From positions 2,604,001-2,668,000 of the forward strand of contig NZ_CP068437.1 of assembly GCF_016757755.1 (NCBI RefSeq): a stretch of 64,000 nt of DNA, read 5' to 3'. This document shows positions 1 through 9,916 of the stretch, one piece after another. The notes below the pieces were generated by a model, which did no database searches, was not told the DNA's origin, and saw only the letters and a program-made list of their open reading frames with translations. Position 1 is the stretch's first letter. Every line of letters starts with the position of its first letter. The translations under genes were made by a program, and so were the position numbers. Source of the stretch: Shewanella sp. KX20019 (lineage in GTDB: Bacteria; Pseudomonadota; Gammaproteobacteria; Enterobacterales; Shewanellaceae).

Positions 1-480
1 GTGGGAGTGATGAACTTGTCGAAAGGTTATCCCCTTAGTACATGTGCTTTTAGGTATGCTGAACCTTTGATTTACTATCCTAAATCGTTACTGGTATCGT
101 ATTACAAGTTGTCAGACAGCAGCCAGCTGTTGGTCGTTAACATTCACAGCATCAATTTTACCTTAGGCCTTCAGGATTACCAAGCTCAGCTTAACGTGGT
201 CGCTGCAGCGATGATGGAACACCATGGCCCTATTATTTTTGCTGGAGATCTTAATACATGGAGCGATGAGAGAGCAGAATATGTAGTAACTATGGTTCAA
301 AAAGCAGGGCTGATAGAAGCTGTTCCAAGGGATGACTATCGAACCACCGTATTTAGCCAATCACTAGATCATATATTTTATAGAGGCTTGGAGTTGGTAA
401 ACACTGAATCTATTGTTACCGATAGCTCTGATCATAATCCGTTAAAAGCCTATTTTAGATTACTCAAAAAAATTCCTTAG
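1..480 (+). CDS. Endonuclease/exonuclease/phosphatase (EEP) family protein, C-terminal part
   Basis: Only the C-terminal 159 residues are in the window; the reading frame is open at the left edge, so the gene starts upstream and the GTG at position 1 is not taken as its start. The motifs GDLNTW, LDHIFYRG and SDHNP appear in that order. They match the Asn/Asp and His catalytic and metal-binding motifs of the Mg-dependent EEP fold (DNase I/exonuclease III/sphingomyelinase-like). The fold hydrolyses phosphodiester or phosphomonoester bonds; the substrate cannot be told from this fragment. It ends 37 nt before the RecQ-like gene on the same strand, so the two may be co-transcribed. Confidence 0.8.
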   Translation: MGVMNLSKGYPLSTCAFRYAEPLIYYPKSLLVSYYKLSDSSQLLVVNIHSINFTLGLQDYQAQLNVVAAAMMEHHGPIIFAGDLNTWSDERAEYVVTMVQKAGLIEAVPRDDYRTTVFSQSLDHIFYRGLELVNTESIVTDSSDHNPLKAYFRLLKKIP

Positions 481-517
481 TAAGTAAACACTCGTAGATA
501 AATCGACAGGACAAAGC

Positions 518-2446
518 ATGGATAACGCCCGCGCGTTACTTAAACAGTATTTTGGTTTCAGTGACTTTAGAACTGGACAGCAAGAAGTCGTTAACAAGGT
601 ATTAAATGGTCAAAGCGCCGCAGCTATTTTTCCGACGGGATCGGGTAAGTCATTATGTTATCAATTACCAGCTGTAGCGCTGCCGAACCTTACATTGGTC
701 GTGTCGCCTCTATTGGCTTTGATGCAAGACCAATTAGCCTATTTGGAAACTCGAGGTATTTCAGCTGCATCAATTGATTCCACCCAAACACCAGAACAGG
801 CAGCTGCAGTACTCGATGGCGTGAGCAATGGTAGTATCAAAATATTGATGATCTCAGTGGAGCGTTTAAATAATGAACGATTTAGGCGTTTTATTGCAGG
901 CATAGCCATCTCTTTACTGGTGATCGATGAAGCCCACTGTATCTCTGAGTGGGGGCATAATTTCCGACCCGATTACCTAAAACTACCGAGCTACCAACAA
1001 GCATTAAATATCCCACAAGTACTGTTGTTAACGGCGACAGCAACGTCAAAAGTGATTGCAGATATGAGCCGCAAGTTTGCAATTGCGCCGGAGAATATTA
1101 CCTTAACCGGCTTTTATCGATCCAATTTACATCTAAATGCTGTTGGTATCAAAGAGTCAGATAAGCCCCGTTTTTTGGCGAACTGGTTAAGTGAAAGGCA
1201 GCAAACAAGCGGCATTATCTATGTCACTTTGCAAAAAAGTGCTGAAATGGTGGCAAAGTATCTGCAAGCTAATGGCTACAACACATTGGCTTATCATGCA
1301 GGAATGGACAGTGATGTACGAAAATCAATCCAGACTCGCTTTATGTCGGGAGAAGTCCCCATCATTGTCGCAACTATCGCCTTTGGAATGGGGATCGATA
1401 AAAGTGATATACGTTTTGTGGTTCACTATGATCTGCCTAAATCAATTGAAAACTACGCTCAGGAGATTGGACGTGCGGGACGAGATGGTCAGGATTCTGA
1501 CTGTTTGGTCTTGGCGAACAAAGATAATCTCAATGTATTAGAGAATTTCGTGTTCGGTGACACCCCAGAGCTTAATGCTATCGTTAGTGTTATAGATGAA
1601 ATAAAATCAGTGACCAAACAGCATAATGACTGGGAGCTAATGCTTAATCAGTTGTCTACATCATCGAATATTCGACCTCTTAGTTTGAAAACTTTGTTAG
1701 TTTATCTAGAGATGCAAGGGGCCATTAAGCCCAAGTATAGTTACTTCGCTGAATACAAATATAAGTTACTAGCGCCGATTGAGGAGGTGTTAAGTCGCTT
1801 TGATGCGGAGCGGCAACATTTCGTAAAAGCAATTGTGGATACTTCTGTCAAAGCCAAAATCTGGTATAGCGCCGATCTCAGCCAGCTTGAGTCTATCTCT
1901 CCCAATAGTCGTGGCCGTGCGATAAAAGCATTAGATTATTTAGATCAAAAACAACTTATTGAATTGCAGAGCAAACAATTAACCTTGGTTTACCAAGTAT
2001 CTCCGGCTGAGTTATACGTCGATGGGTTGGCCGAACGTCTTTATCAACAATTTAGCCTTAAAGAGAGCAGTGAGATCGAGCGAATTAATTTCTTAGTGTC
2101 ATTCTTTGGTAGTAGCAGTTGCCTAAGTTTGCAACTGGCGCAGTATTTCTCTGATCCCAACGCACGCACAGCTTGTGGACATTGTTCAGTTTGTCTTAAT
2201 CAAATAGCAATATTACCCGAACCTGCGTACTTAACACCATTGAGCGAATATGATTTTCAATTGACCTGTGGTGACGCCATCTCAAAGTTAAAGTCCCATA
2301 CATCGGCAGTCTTGCTTGCTCGCTTCCTATGTGGACTGACAACGCCCTTGTTTACCAAGCTCAAAATGAGACCCGTTAAAGGATTTGCGCAGTTTGAGCG
2401 CTACCGCTTTACAGATGTGCTGAATTGGATTGAGCAACAGCAATAA
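518..2446 (+). CDS. RecQ-family ATP-dependent DNA helicase (paralogue)
   Basis: A superfamily 2 helicase of 642 residues. Walker A TGSGKS lies near residues 40-45, the DEAH box is at 137-140 followed by CISEWGHNFRPDY, LLTATAT is motif III, and motif VI reads IGRAGRDG. A Cys-x16-Cys-x2-Cys-x2-Cys set (CGHCSVC near residue 555) reproduces the RecQ zinc-binding module. RecQ enzymes unwind DNA 3'-5' in recombination and fork repair. I see no convincing C-terminal HRDC domain and the C-terminal 80 residues are divergent, so this looks like a secondary RecQ-like protein rather than canonical recQ. A purine-rich aggaca stretch precedes the ATG. Confidence 0.9.
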   Translation: MDNARALLKQYFGFSDFRTGQQEVVNKVLNGQSAAAIFPTGSGKSLCYQLPAVALPNLTLVVSPLLALMQDQLAYLETRGISAASIDSTQTPEQAAAVLDGVSNGSIKILMISVERLNNERFRRFIAGIAISLLVIDEAHCISEWGHNFRPDYLKLPSYQQALNIPQVLLLTATATSKVIADMSRKFAIAPENITLTGFYRSNLHLNAVGIKESDKPRFLANWLSERQQTSGIIYVTLQKSAEMVAKYLQANGYNTLAYHAGMDSDVRKSIQTRFMSGEVPIIVATIAFGMGIDKSDIRFVVHYDLPKSIENYAQEIGRAGRDGQDSDCLVLANKDNLNVLENFVFGDTPELNAIVSVIDEIKSVTKQHNDWELMLNQLSTSSNIRPLSLKTLLVYLEMQGAIKPKYSYFAEYKYKLLAPIEEVLSRFDAERQHFVKAIVDTSVKAKIWYSADLSQLESISPNSRGRAIKALDYLDQKQLIELQSKQLTLVYQVSPAELYVDGLAERLYQQFSLKESSEIERINFLVSFFGSSSCLSLQLAQYFSDPNARTACGHCSVCLNQIAILPEPAYLTPLSEYDFQLTCGDAISKLKSHTSAVLLARFLCGLTTPLFTKLKMRPVKGFAQFERYRFTDVLNWIEQQQ

Positions 2447-2617
2447 AACAGCGTGGCCTGTATTAGTGATATGCATAATACGTATCGTTTTATGCATGTT
2501 ATGTAACAAAGATTTTCCAACACTACTTAAATAATGTAATAAAACAAAGAACATGCTTTACTGATGGCAAATTTATCGCGACATAGATTGCGAACAATGA
2601 TAACTAAGGGATTTAAC

Positions 2618-4390
2618 ATGAAAAAAGCTGCGTTAACGCTTGCTATAGCATTGTCACTCACCGGGCTTACCGCTTGTCAAAATCAAACATTTACAGAGCA
2701 AGATACGATAGAAATGGCAGACCAAAATTTGGCATTTCAACAGTTTAGTCAGAGTTTTATTGATGCTTTATGGCTTGAGTCGCCAACGTGGGCTTTATAC
2801 AGTGGTTTCCATAAATATGATGGAGTGCTTAAGGTACCCAATGAGCAAGCACGTCAAGCAAGTTTAAACTTTGTGTCGAAGCAAGCGGCATTATTAGCCA
2901 GTTTTGACAAGGAGAGTTTATCTGCAGCGCTTTTAACTGATTATCGCTTGATAGAAAACTTAATTGGCGAAATACGTTGGGACATCGAAACATTCAAGTC
3001 ATGGCAGTGGAACCCAACAAACTACAATGTTTCTGGTGGTTTTGCGCAAATTATAAATGAGAATTTCGCGCCTTTAGATCAGCGTTTAGTATCGGTGTTA
3101 TCTAGAATGGAAAATGTTCCCGCTTATTACGCAGCGGCTCGCGAAAATATTAATAACCCTACGCTAGAGCATACCCAGCTTGCGATAATGCAAAATGAAG
3201 GTGCTTTTTCTGTGTTTAACAATGATCTTTTAGATAAAGTGATTGCGTCAGAACTGACCAATGAACAAAAGGCACTGTTTGTCACTCGCTTTAATAAGGC
3301 TAGCATAGCCATCAATGAGCACATTGATTGGCTAAAAGCACTCGAAGTTAAGTTGGCTGATGAGGGAGCTCGTAGTTTCAGAATCGGCGAAACTCTTTAT
3401 GAACAGAAGTTTGCACTCGATATTCAAGCTGGAATGACAGGCAAAGACTTGTACGAAAAAGCGATAATGGACAAGAATCGCGTACAAGCAGAGATGAGCA
3501 AAATCACTAAAAAGCTATGGCCAACAAATTTTGATACGGCAATGCCAAAAGACAGTAAAGTGGCTATAAAGCAACTTATCGATAAATTATCAGCTAAGCA
3601 TGTTAAGCGTGATGATTTTGTTGATGAAGTTAGAGCACAGATCCCAGAGCTTATTGCTTTTGTTAATGAGAAAAACCTAGTCACTCTTGATCCAAATAAG
3701 CCGCTCGTCGTACGTGAAACCCCTGCTTATATGCGCGGTTATGCCGGTGCATCGATAAGTGCACCTGGACCCTATGAGAAGTCAGGAAACACCTATTACA
3801 ACGTGACTCCACTTGATGGGATGAGTGATGAATCAGCAGAGAGTTACCTAAGAGAGTATAACCATTGGATTTTACAGGTGTTAAATATCCATGAAGCGAT
3901 ACCTGGCCACTACACACAACTTGTTTACTCGAATGAATCACCAAGCCTAATTAAGAGCTTGTTTGGTAATGGCGCTATGGTTGAAGGTTGGGCTGTTTAT
4001 ACAGAACGTATGATGCTGGAAGAGGGCTATGGTAACTTTGAGCCTGAAATGTGGTTGATGTATTACAAGTGGAACCTTCGCGTCATCTGTAACACAATAC
4101 TCGACTACGGTATTCAGGTTAACGGTATGACAGAAACTGAAGCGCTTGATCTTATGATGAATGAAGCATTCCAACAACAAGCCGAAGCTCAAGGCAAATG
4201 GCGTAGAGCAACGCTGAGTCAAGTGCAACTGACTAGTTACTATTCTGGATATCGTGAGATTTATGACTTTAGAGAAGAGTATAAAGCACTGAAAGGCGAA
4301 GACTTCGATCTTAAGACATTCCATGAAGAGTTTTTAAGTTACGGAAGTGCTCCAGTGAAGTACATTAGAGGGCTGATGCTCCATAAATAG
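2618..4390 (+). CDS. DUF885-family lipoprotein, probable zinc metallopeptidase
   Basis: A 590-residue precursor. An upstream in-frame ATG at 2564 exists, but the ATG at 2618 follows aaggg and begins a lipoprotein signal (Lys-Lys, hydrophobic core, lipobox LTAC), so 2618 is preferred. The mature N terminus would be a lipidated Cys with Gln at +2, suggesting outer-membrane sorting. The motif HEAIPGH (about residues 425-431) is the HExxxGH zinc-binding signature of the DUF885 family, followed by VEGWAVYTE about 25 residues later, whose Glu could be the third ligand. Family members are thought to be periplasmic peptidases; the substrate is unknown. A strong terminator follows. Confidence 0.85.
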   Translation: MKKAALTLAIALSLTGLTACQNQTFTEQDTIEMADQNLAFQQFSQSFIDALWLESPTWALYSGFHKYDGVLKVPNEQARQASLNFVSKQAALLASFDKESLSAALLTDYRLIENLIGEIRWDIETFKSWQWNPTNYNVSGGFAQIINENFAPLDQRLVSVLSRMENVPAYYAAARENINNPTLEHTQLAIMQNEGAFSVFNNDLLDKVIASELTNEQKALFVTRFNKASIAINEHIDWLKALEVKLADEGARSFRIGETLYEQKFALDIQAGMTGKDLYEKAIMDKNRVQAEMSKITKKLWPTNFDTAMPKDSKVAIKQLIDKLSAKHVKRDDFVDEVRAQIPELIAFVNEKNLVTLDPNKPLVVRETPAYMRGYAGASISAPGPYEKSGNTYYNVTPLDGMSDESAESYLREYNHWILQVLNIHEAIPGHYTQLVYSNESPSLIKSLFGNGAMVEGWAVYTERMMLEEGYGNFEPEMWLMYYKWNLRVICNTILDYGIQVNGMTETEALDLMMNEAFQQQAEAQGKWRRATLSQVQLTSYYSGYREIYDFREEYKALKGEDFDLKTFHEEFLSYGSAPVKYIRGLMLHK

Positions 4391-4415
4391 TGTTTTTGAA
4401 TCGACCTTATATTAA

Positions 4416-4445
4416 GCCAGCAATTAACATAATTGCTGGCTTTTT
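4416..4445 (+). terminator. Rho-independent terminator after DUF885 gene
   Basis: A perfect 10-bp stem (gccagcaatt / aattgctggc) with a 5-nt loop, followed by five T, 25 nt after the DUF885 stop codon. Confidence 0.9.
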
Positions 4446-4561
4446 ATTGTCCAATGTCTTTGATTTAACAAAGATGTGATCTATTGCATGATTCTGGACT
4501 AGCAAATTTAACGAGCTTGATGTAATCTCAATGATAATTGTTCGCATTAAGATTTCGTAAC

Positions 4562-5242
4562 ATGAAAAATATACTGTTGGTTGATGATGATCTTGTTTTA
4601 CAAAGTCTTTTAAAGAGTTATTTAGAGGCTGAAAACTTTGCCGTAACGCTGGCATCTAATGGCGAAGAGGCACTTGAAAAGTTACAGCGTATTACCCCTG
4701 ATATTATCCTCCTCGATATTAGTATGCCAAAGCTCAATGGTGTTGAAATGTTAAAACTACGCAATGATAAAACTCCCGTCATTGTGATCTCATCACTGGA
4801 TACTGAACATGAACGAGTTAATGTATTTGAACTTGGTGCAGATGACTTTCTTGGTAAACCCTTTAGCCAGCGGGAACTAATTGTGCGGATAAAGGCTATT
4901 CAACGTCGAATCGAATTAGTGAGAAATGAATCTGAAGTAAATGACGATTTAGCCACTGACGTGTTATTTGACGATAGTAGTTATAGCGTGTCTATCACTT
5001 CAAAAGTGGTCTATTTTACCCAAACAGAATTTAAGTTGTTCAAATATCTATTCGAACGCAAGGGTAGGGTTATCGCGAAGCAGGAACTACAGCTAAGAGT
5101 ATTGCAAAAAGAGTTAGGCCAGTTTGATAGAAATTTGGATATGCATATCAGTAATACGCGAAGAAAATTGGCGGCTATACAATTACCCAAATCTTTAATC
5201 AATACGGTTAGAGGCAAAGGCTATAGTTTTGCAGAGATGTAG
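4562..5242 (+). CDS. OmpR/PhoB-family response regulator, orphan
   Basis: A 226-residue two-component response regulator. The receiver domain has the acidic triad VDDD (residues 7-10), the phospho-acceptor Asp52 in LLDISMP and Lys99 in GKPF. A C-terminal winged-helix DNA-binding domain follows (about 130-226, ending NTVRGKGYSF, typical of the OmpR_C wing). The ATG at 4562 starts directly before the first beta strand (MKNILLVDDD); an upstream TTG in frame would add eight residues without family support. No histidine kinase gene lies next to it: a terminator precedes it and a bidirectional terminator follows. The cognate kinase and targets are therefore unknown. Confidence 0.88.
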   Translation: MKNILLVDDDLVLQSLLKSYLEAENFAVTLASNGEEALEKLQRITPDIILLDISMPKLNGVEMLKLRNDKTPVIVISSLDTEHERVNVFELGADDFLGKPFSQRELIVRIKAIQRRIELVRNESEVNDDLATDVLFDDSSYSVSITSKVVYFTQTEFKLFKYLFERKGRVIAKQELQLRVLQKELGQFDRNLDMHISNTRRKLAAIQLPKSLINTVRGKGYSFAEM

Positions 5243-5273
5243 CGAGCAGATCTAGACTTGATTTATCGCTAAT

Positions 5274-5303
5274 AAAAAAGGGAGCTATTTGCTCCCTTTT
5301 TTT
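5274..5303. terminator. Bidirectional terminator between response regulator and ald
   Basis: A gggagc / gctccc stem with a 5-nt loop is flanked by an A-run on the left and a T-run on the right, so it can terminate both convergent genes. Confidence 0.88.
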
Positions 5304-5320
5304 GTTGATAAACTAAGTCA

Positions 5321-6436
5321 TTATTTTAATAAGATAACCGGATCAACAAATTCAAGATTCAATGCTTCAGCTACTTCTGCACATGTGATCTTGCCGTGCA
5401 TAACATTAAGGCCATTTAATAGGTGCTTGTCTTGCAGCAAAGCTTCTCGATAACCAAGCTGAGCAAGCTTGATAATGTAAGGCAGTGTTGCATTGTTTAG
5501 TGCAAATGTAGAGGTACGAGCAACAGCACCAGGCATGTTTGCAACACAATAGTGAACAACATCATCAACAATGTATGTAGGATCTTGGTGAGTCGTGGCA
5601 TGAGAAGTTTCAATACACCCACCCTGATCAATTGCAACATCTACAATTGCAGAGCCTGGTTTCATTGCTGCAATGTGTGCTTTAGTCACGAGTTTTGGCG
5701 CCGCGGCACCTGGGACTAATACTCCGCCAATGACAAGGTCAGCTTCTAACACATGTTTCTCAATTGCATCAGCAGTTGAATAGATAGCTTTAACCTTATT
5801 ATCAAACTGTGCGTTTAAACGGCGTAATGCATCGATGCTGCGATCTAGAATAACGACATCAGCCCCAAGGCCTACTGCCATTTGTGCAGCATTGGTGCCG
5901 ACCATACCGCCACCAATAATAACGACTTTAGCAGGCTCTACTCCTGGCACACCACCAAGTAACATACCACGTCCGCCCATAGACTTTTCAAGTGCCATTG
6001 CGCCAGCTTGAATAGACATACGGCCAGCAACTTCAGACATTGGCGCGAGCAGGGGAAGCGTACCACGATCGTCTGTTACAGTTTCATAGGCGATACAAAC
6101 TGAACCGCTTTTAACAAGATCTTCTGTTTGTGGTAAATCTGGAGCTAAATGTAGGTAGGTAAATAGAAGTTGATCTTCTCTTAACATCGCACGTTCAACT
6201 GCTTGTGGCTCTTTTACCTTAACAATCATTTCCGATTGAGCAAATACCTCAGCTGCAGTTGCTAGGATTTTTGCGCCTACATTGACGTAATCTTCATCGG
6301 AAAAACCAATGCCAGAGCCAGCACTTGTTTCAATAAAAACCTCATGACCACGCAGGGTCAATTCACGAACACTAGAAGGTACCATGCCTACACGATATTC
6401 GTGGTTTTTGATTTCTTTTGGAACACCTATAATCAT
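5321..6436 (-). CDS. ald: Alanine dehydrogenase
   Basis: A 371-residue NAD-dependent L-alanine dehydrogenase (alanine + NAD + H2O to pyruvate + NH4 + NADH). Full length for the family and opening with MIIGVPKEIK. Key residues known from the family are visible at the expected numbers: Arg15, Lys75 (VKVKEP) and His96 (YLHLAPD). A Rossmann glycine motif (IIGGGMVGTNAA) sits near 170-182 and an Asp in VDVAIDQGG near 270. It is divergent from lrp, and an Lrp-like site sits between them, so control of alanine catabolism by Lrp is a reasonable inference. Confidence 0.97.
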   Translation of the reverse strand: MIIGVPKEIKNHEYRVGMVPSSVRELTLRGHEVFIETSAGSGIGFSDEDYVNVGAKILATAAEVFAQSEMIVKVKEPQAVERAMLREDQLLFTYLHLAPDLPQTEDLVKSGSVCIAYETVTDDRGTLPLLAPMSEVAGRMSIQAGAMALEKSMGGRGMLLGGVPGVEPAKVVIIGGGMVGTNAAQMAVGLGADVVILDRSIDALRRLNAQFDNKVKAIYSTADAIEKHVLEADLVIGGVLVPGAAAPKLVTKAHIAAMKPGSAIVDVAIDQGGCIETSHATTHQDPTYIVDDVVHYCVANMPGAVARTSTFALNNATLPYIIKLAQLGYREALLQDKHLLNGLNVMHGKITCAEVAEALNLEFVDPVILLK

Positions 6437-6541
6437 CTTGAAGCCTCAATTTCGCATAAAAACCCATTTTCTATGGGTGTAATTGTTATTTTGTTATGCC
6501 TGAACGTGAATGTTTCAGGGAAATCTAGTATAGTATTCCTT

Positions 6542-6556
6542 CAGTAGTTTATGCTG
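6542..6556. promoter_or_regulatory. Candidate Lrp binding site in ald-lrp intergenic region
   Basis: The 15-mer CAGTAGTTTATGCTG matches the E. coli Lrp consensus YAGHAWATTWTDCTR at 13 of 15 positions. It lies inside a 9-bp imperfect inverted repeat (cttcagtag / ctgctgaag, 6540-6563), between the divergent ald and lrp start codons. The match was found by eye and the site is predicted only. Confidence 0.45.
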
Positions 6557-6616
6557 CTGAAGTTTATCTAAACACGGTGTTTTATTTTGTTATAGATGCA
6601 ATTCAAGGTTATAAAT

Positions 6617-7120
6617 ATGGTTAATAATAAAAAGAGTCCTATAAAAGACTTAGATCGAATAGATCGAAACATACTCAACGAGTTACAAATTGATGGACGA
6701 ATTTCCAATGTTGAGCTATCGAAGCGTGTAGGGCTGAGTCCCACTCCTTGTCTAGAGCGCGTAAAAAGGCTTGAAAAACAAGGGTATATCAAAGGATACA
6801 CTGCATTAGTCAATCCCCACTTTTTGGGTGCCTCTTTACTTGTGTTTGTTGAAATTACGCTAAATCGTGATACAGCTGAAGTTTTCGATAAATTTAACGA
6901 TGCCGTGCAACTACTTGATGATATTCAAGAATGTCATTTAGTGTCGGGTGATTTTGATTATTTATTGAAGACTAGAGTCTCTGATATGTCCGCTTATCGT
7001 CGTTTATTAGGGGAAACCCTGCTTAAACTGCCTTCAGTTTCTGACACACGCACGTATGTGGTGATGGAAGAGGTTAAGCAGACTAATCGCGTCGCTATCA
7101 ATACGATTTCTGAAATGTAA
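6617..7120 (+). CDS. lrp: Leucine-responsive regulatory protein
   Basis: A 167-residue Lrp/AsnC-family global regulator. It is nearly collinear with E. coli Lrp: an N-terminal helix-turn-helix (DRIDRNILNELQ to VGLSPTPCLERVKRL), then the RAM effector domain with LVFVEITLNR and ECHLVSGDFDYLL. The ATG at 6617 matches the family N terminus (MVNNKK) and has aagg upstream; the ATG at 6596 would add seven residues without support. Members form octamers or hexadecamers and respond to leucine or alanine. It is divergent from ald and followed by a hairpin terminator, then ftsK, the same lrp-ftsK-lolA-rarA-serS order as in enterobacteria. Confidence 0.97.
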   Translation: MVNNKKSPIKDLDRIDRNILNELQIDGRISNVELSKRVGLSPTPCLERVKRLEKQGYIKGYTALVNPHFLGASLLVFVEITLNRDTAEVFDKFNDAVQLLDDIQECHLVSGDFDYLLKTRVSDMSAYRRLLGETLLKLPSVSDTRTYVVMEEVKQTNRVAINTISEM

Positions 7121-7140
7121 CTTTGTTGTTTTATTGTACA

Positions 7141-7170
7141 AGAAGGGAGTCCGTCGACTCCCTTCTTTTA
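7141..7170 (+). terminator. Terminator after lrp
   Basis: An 11-bp stem (agaagggagtc / gactcccttct) with loop cgtc and a short T-tract, 20 nt after the lrp stop. Confidence 0.8.
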
Positions 7171-7313
7171 TACAAAATACAATTGATACAAAATGATGCA
7201 AAGAATTCAGGTGAATACTTATTCATTTAGTTTAGCGCAAGTCAAACGCTGCAAAATAAACTCATTTCTGCTATCTTACTGACATTATCGTCTTTTTTAG
7301 TGTAGGTTTGCGA

Positions 7314-9830
7314 TTGTCTAAGGCAACTAGTGTAAAAACCCTTTCCGGCGTACAAAGACTATTAGAAGGTAGTCTGATAATTTGTTGCATGATTGCAACT
7401 TATATCCTCATAGCACTCAGTAGTTTTAACGCTTCCGATCCTGGGTGGAGTCAATCACATTTTGACGGTGATATCCAAAATCTCACCGGTGCTGTTGGTG
7501 CATGGTTAGCTGATGTATTGTTTTATATTTTCGGTTATACCGCTTATATCATTCCGGTTATTATTGCGCTAACTGGCTGGCTGCTTTTTAAACGCACTCA
7601 TAAATTACTAGAAATAGACTACTTTTCTGTTGGTTTAAGGTTGATAGGATTTCTTCTTATCGTGTTTAGTCTAGCAGCTTTGGGAAGTATGAATGCAAAC
7701 GGGTTATATGAGTTTTCTGCCGGTGGCGTTGCAGGTGATGTCATTGGTCAAGCAATGCTGCCCTATTTCAACCAATTAGGGACCACTCTGCTGCTACTGT
7801 GTTTCGTTGGCGCTGGTTTTACGTTACTTACTGGTATTAGCTGGCTCACTATTATTGATCTAACGGGTTACGCGACACTGTGGTTTTTCAACTCCTTACG
7901 ACAGTTACCCGAAAAACTTTCATCTAAAAAAGAAGAAACTGAAGATACACGCGGGTTTTTATCTGTTGTTGAACGATTCCGAGAAAAGCGCAACAGAGAA
8001 TTGGATGAACAAGAAACTGATGCTGCTCTTTTCGATGGCGGCTCAGCTATGCCTATAGATTCACCTTTACAGCAAACTGTTACTACTCGTCTCGAACCTA
8101 AAATTGAACCGATGATAGACACTGAAACTCAGACTGAAGCAAGGGATCCCAGCATTCAAGCCCCTTGGGTGTCGTCTACGCAAGCTGAAATTGAGACGAT
8201 TAACTTTGATTCAAAAGAGTCTGTTGGCGAGGTTAACACGACTAAACGTGTTAAAGATGATAAAGCCAAGATTGTAGATGGTATTGTTATTTTACCAGGC
8301 CAGGACGAGAGTGCTAATACAGCTCCAATGGAACCATTACCGAGTATTTCATTACTTGATGTACCCAATAGGCAAAGCAATCCCATAAGCCAAGAAGAGC
8401 TGGAGCAGGTGGGTAGATTAGTCGAAGTGAAACTTGCAGACTTCAATATAACGGCAAAAGTGGTAGGTGTCTATCCAGGTCCGGTGATTACTCGATTTGA
8501 GCTCGAATTAGCGCCGGGCATTAAAGCTTCAAAAATTACCAATTTATCTAAGGATTTAGCGCGCTCGTTACTGGCAGAGAGTGTGCGTGTCGTTGAAGTT
8601 ATTCCTGGCAAAGCATTTGTCGGTCTGGAATTACCAAATAAATTTCGAGAAACCGTCTTTATGCGCGATGTATTAGATTGCGATGAATTTAGGGAAAACC
8701 CGTCTCATTTGAGTATGGTCCTAGGAGCGGATATCGGTGGTAAACCTGTCATTGTGGATCTAGGTAAAATGCCGCATCTTTTAGTTGCTGGTACCACAGG
8801 CTCAGGTAAGTCAGTAGGGGTGAACGTGATGATCACCAGCTTACTGTATAAATCTGGTCCTGATGATGTTCGTTTCATTATGATAGATCCCAAAATGTTG
8901 GAACTTTCGGTCTATGAAGGGATCCCACATCTTTTGTGTGAAGTCGTCACCGATATGAAGGAAGCCGCTAATTCACTACGCTGGTGCGTTGGTGAGATGG
9001 AGCGCCGTTATAAGCTAATGTCTGCGCTTGGTGTGCGTAACCTTAAAGGCTATAACGCTAAGATTAAAAATGCCAAAGAGGCGGGAGAGCCAATTCTCGA
9101 TCCTCTGTGGAAGGCGTCTGACAGCATGGAGCCTGAAGCCCCTGAACTTGATAAGTTACCGTCAATAGTAGTCGTCGTGGATGAGTTTGCTGACATGATG
9201 ATGATTGTTGGTAAAAAGGTGGAAGAGCTAATTGCGCGTATTGCACAAAAAGCACGAGCGGCAGGAATACACTTAATATTGGCTACCCAAAGACCGTCAG
9301 TTGACGTTATTACTGGTTTGATTAAAGCAAACATTCCTACCCGTATGGCTTTCCAAGTCTCTTCGAGAATCGATTCAAGAACGATTTTAGATCAACAGGG
9401 GGCTGAAACCTTGCTAGGGATGGGTGATATGCTCTATCTTCCGCCAGGTACCAGCGTTCCAAGTCGTGTACATGGCGCATTTATTGATGATCATGAAGTA
9501 CACAAGGTGGTGGCTGACTGGCATGCACGTGGTAAACCACAATACATCGAGGATATCTTGCAAGGCTCTGCAGAAGGAGAGCAGGTACTGCTTCCAGGTG
9601 AAGCGAGTGACTCAGAAGAAGAGATGGATGCGTTATATGACGAAGCGGTAGCGTTTGTTACTCAAACTCGTCGTGGTTCAATTTCGAGCGTGCAACGTAA
9701 ATTTAAAATTGGCTATAACCGTGCAGCACGGATCATTGAAATGATGGAACTTCAGGGCGTTGTTAGTGCCCAAGGGCATAACGGCAACCGAGAAGTATTG
9801 GCACCGCCACCACCTAAAGACTTTGATTAG
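7314..9830 (+). CDS. ftsK: DNA translocase FtsK
   Basis: An 838-residue septal DNA pump. The N terminus has several hydrophobic segments (about residues 20-190) that would anchor it at the division septum. An acidic/polar linker follows (about 200-350), much shorter than in E. coli FtsK (1329 aa). The RecA-like motor has Walker A GTTGSGKS near 493-500 and Walker B IVVVVDEFAD, and the C-terminal winged-helix gamma domain reads KFKIGYNRAARIIE. FtsK moves DNA toward dif guided by KOPS and activates XerCD; a dif-like site lies 21 kb downstream here. The start is uncertain: TTG 7314 is best placed behind gtagg, while TTG 7308 is too close to it. Confidence 0.95.
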   Translation: MSKATSVKTLSGVQRLLEGSLIICCMIATYILIALSSFNASDPGWSQSHFDGDIQNLTGAVGAWLADVLFYIFGYTAYIIPVIIALTGWLLFKRTHKLLEIDYFSVGLRLIGFLLIVFSLAALGSMNANGLYEFSAGGVAGDVIGQAMLPYFNQLGTTLLLLCFVGAGFTLLTGISWLTIIDLTGYATLWFFNSLRQLPEKLSSKKEETEDTRGFLSVVERFREKRNRELDEQETDAALFDGGSAMPIDSPLQQTVTTRLEPKIEPMIDTETQTEARDPSIQAPWVSSTQAEIETINFDSKESVGEVNTTKRVKDDKAKIVDGIVILPGQDESANTAPMEPLPSISLLDVPNRQSNPISQEELEQVGRLVEVKLADFNITAKVVGVYPGPVITRFELELAPGIKASKITNLSKDLARSLLAESVRVVEVIPGKAFVGLELPNKFRETVFMRDVLDCDEFRENPSHLSMVLGADIGGKPVIVDLGKMPHLLVAGTTGSGKSVGVNVMITSLLYKSGPDDVRFIMIDPKMLELSVYEGIPHLLCEVVTDMKEAANSLRWCVGEMERRYKLMSALGVRNLKGYNAKIKNAKEAGEPILDPLWKASDSMEPEAPELDKLPSIVVVVDEFADMMMIVGKKVEELIARIAQKARAAGIHLILATQRPSVDVITGLIKANIPTRMAFQVSSRIDSRTILDQQGAETLLGMGDMLYLPPGTSVPSRVHGAFIDDHEVHKVVADWHARGKPQYIEDILQGSAEGEQVLLPGEASDSEEEMDALYDEAVAFVTQTRRGSISSVQRKFKIGYNRAARIIEMMELQGVVSAQGHNGNREVLAPPPPKDFD

Positions 9831-9916
9831 ACTAAACGACTTTTTAGTATATATGCCTAATAAATAAGACACTCTATATCAGCGTTGTGCTTCAGGCATG
9901 ACCCGGAGAAATAAAC

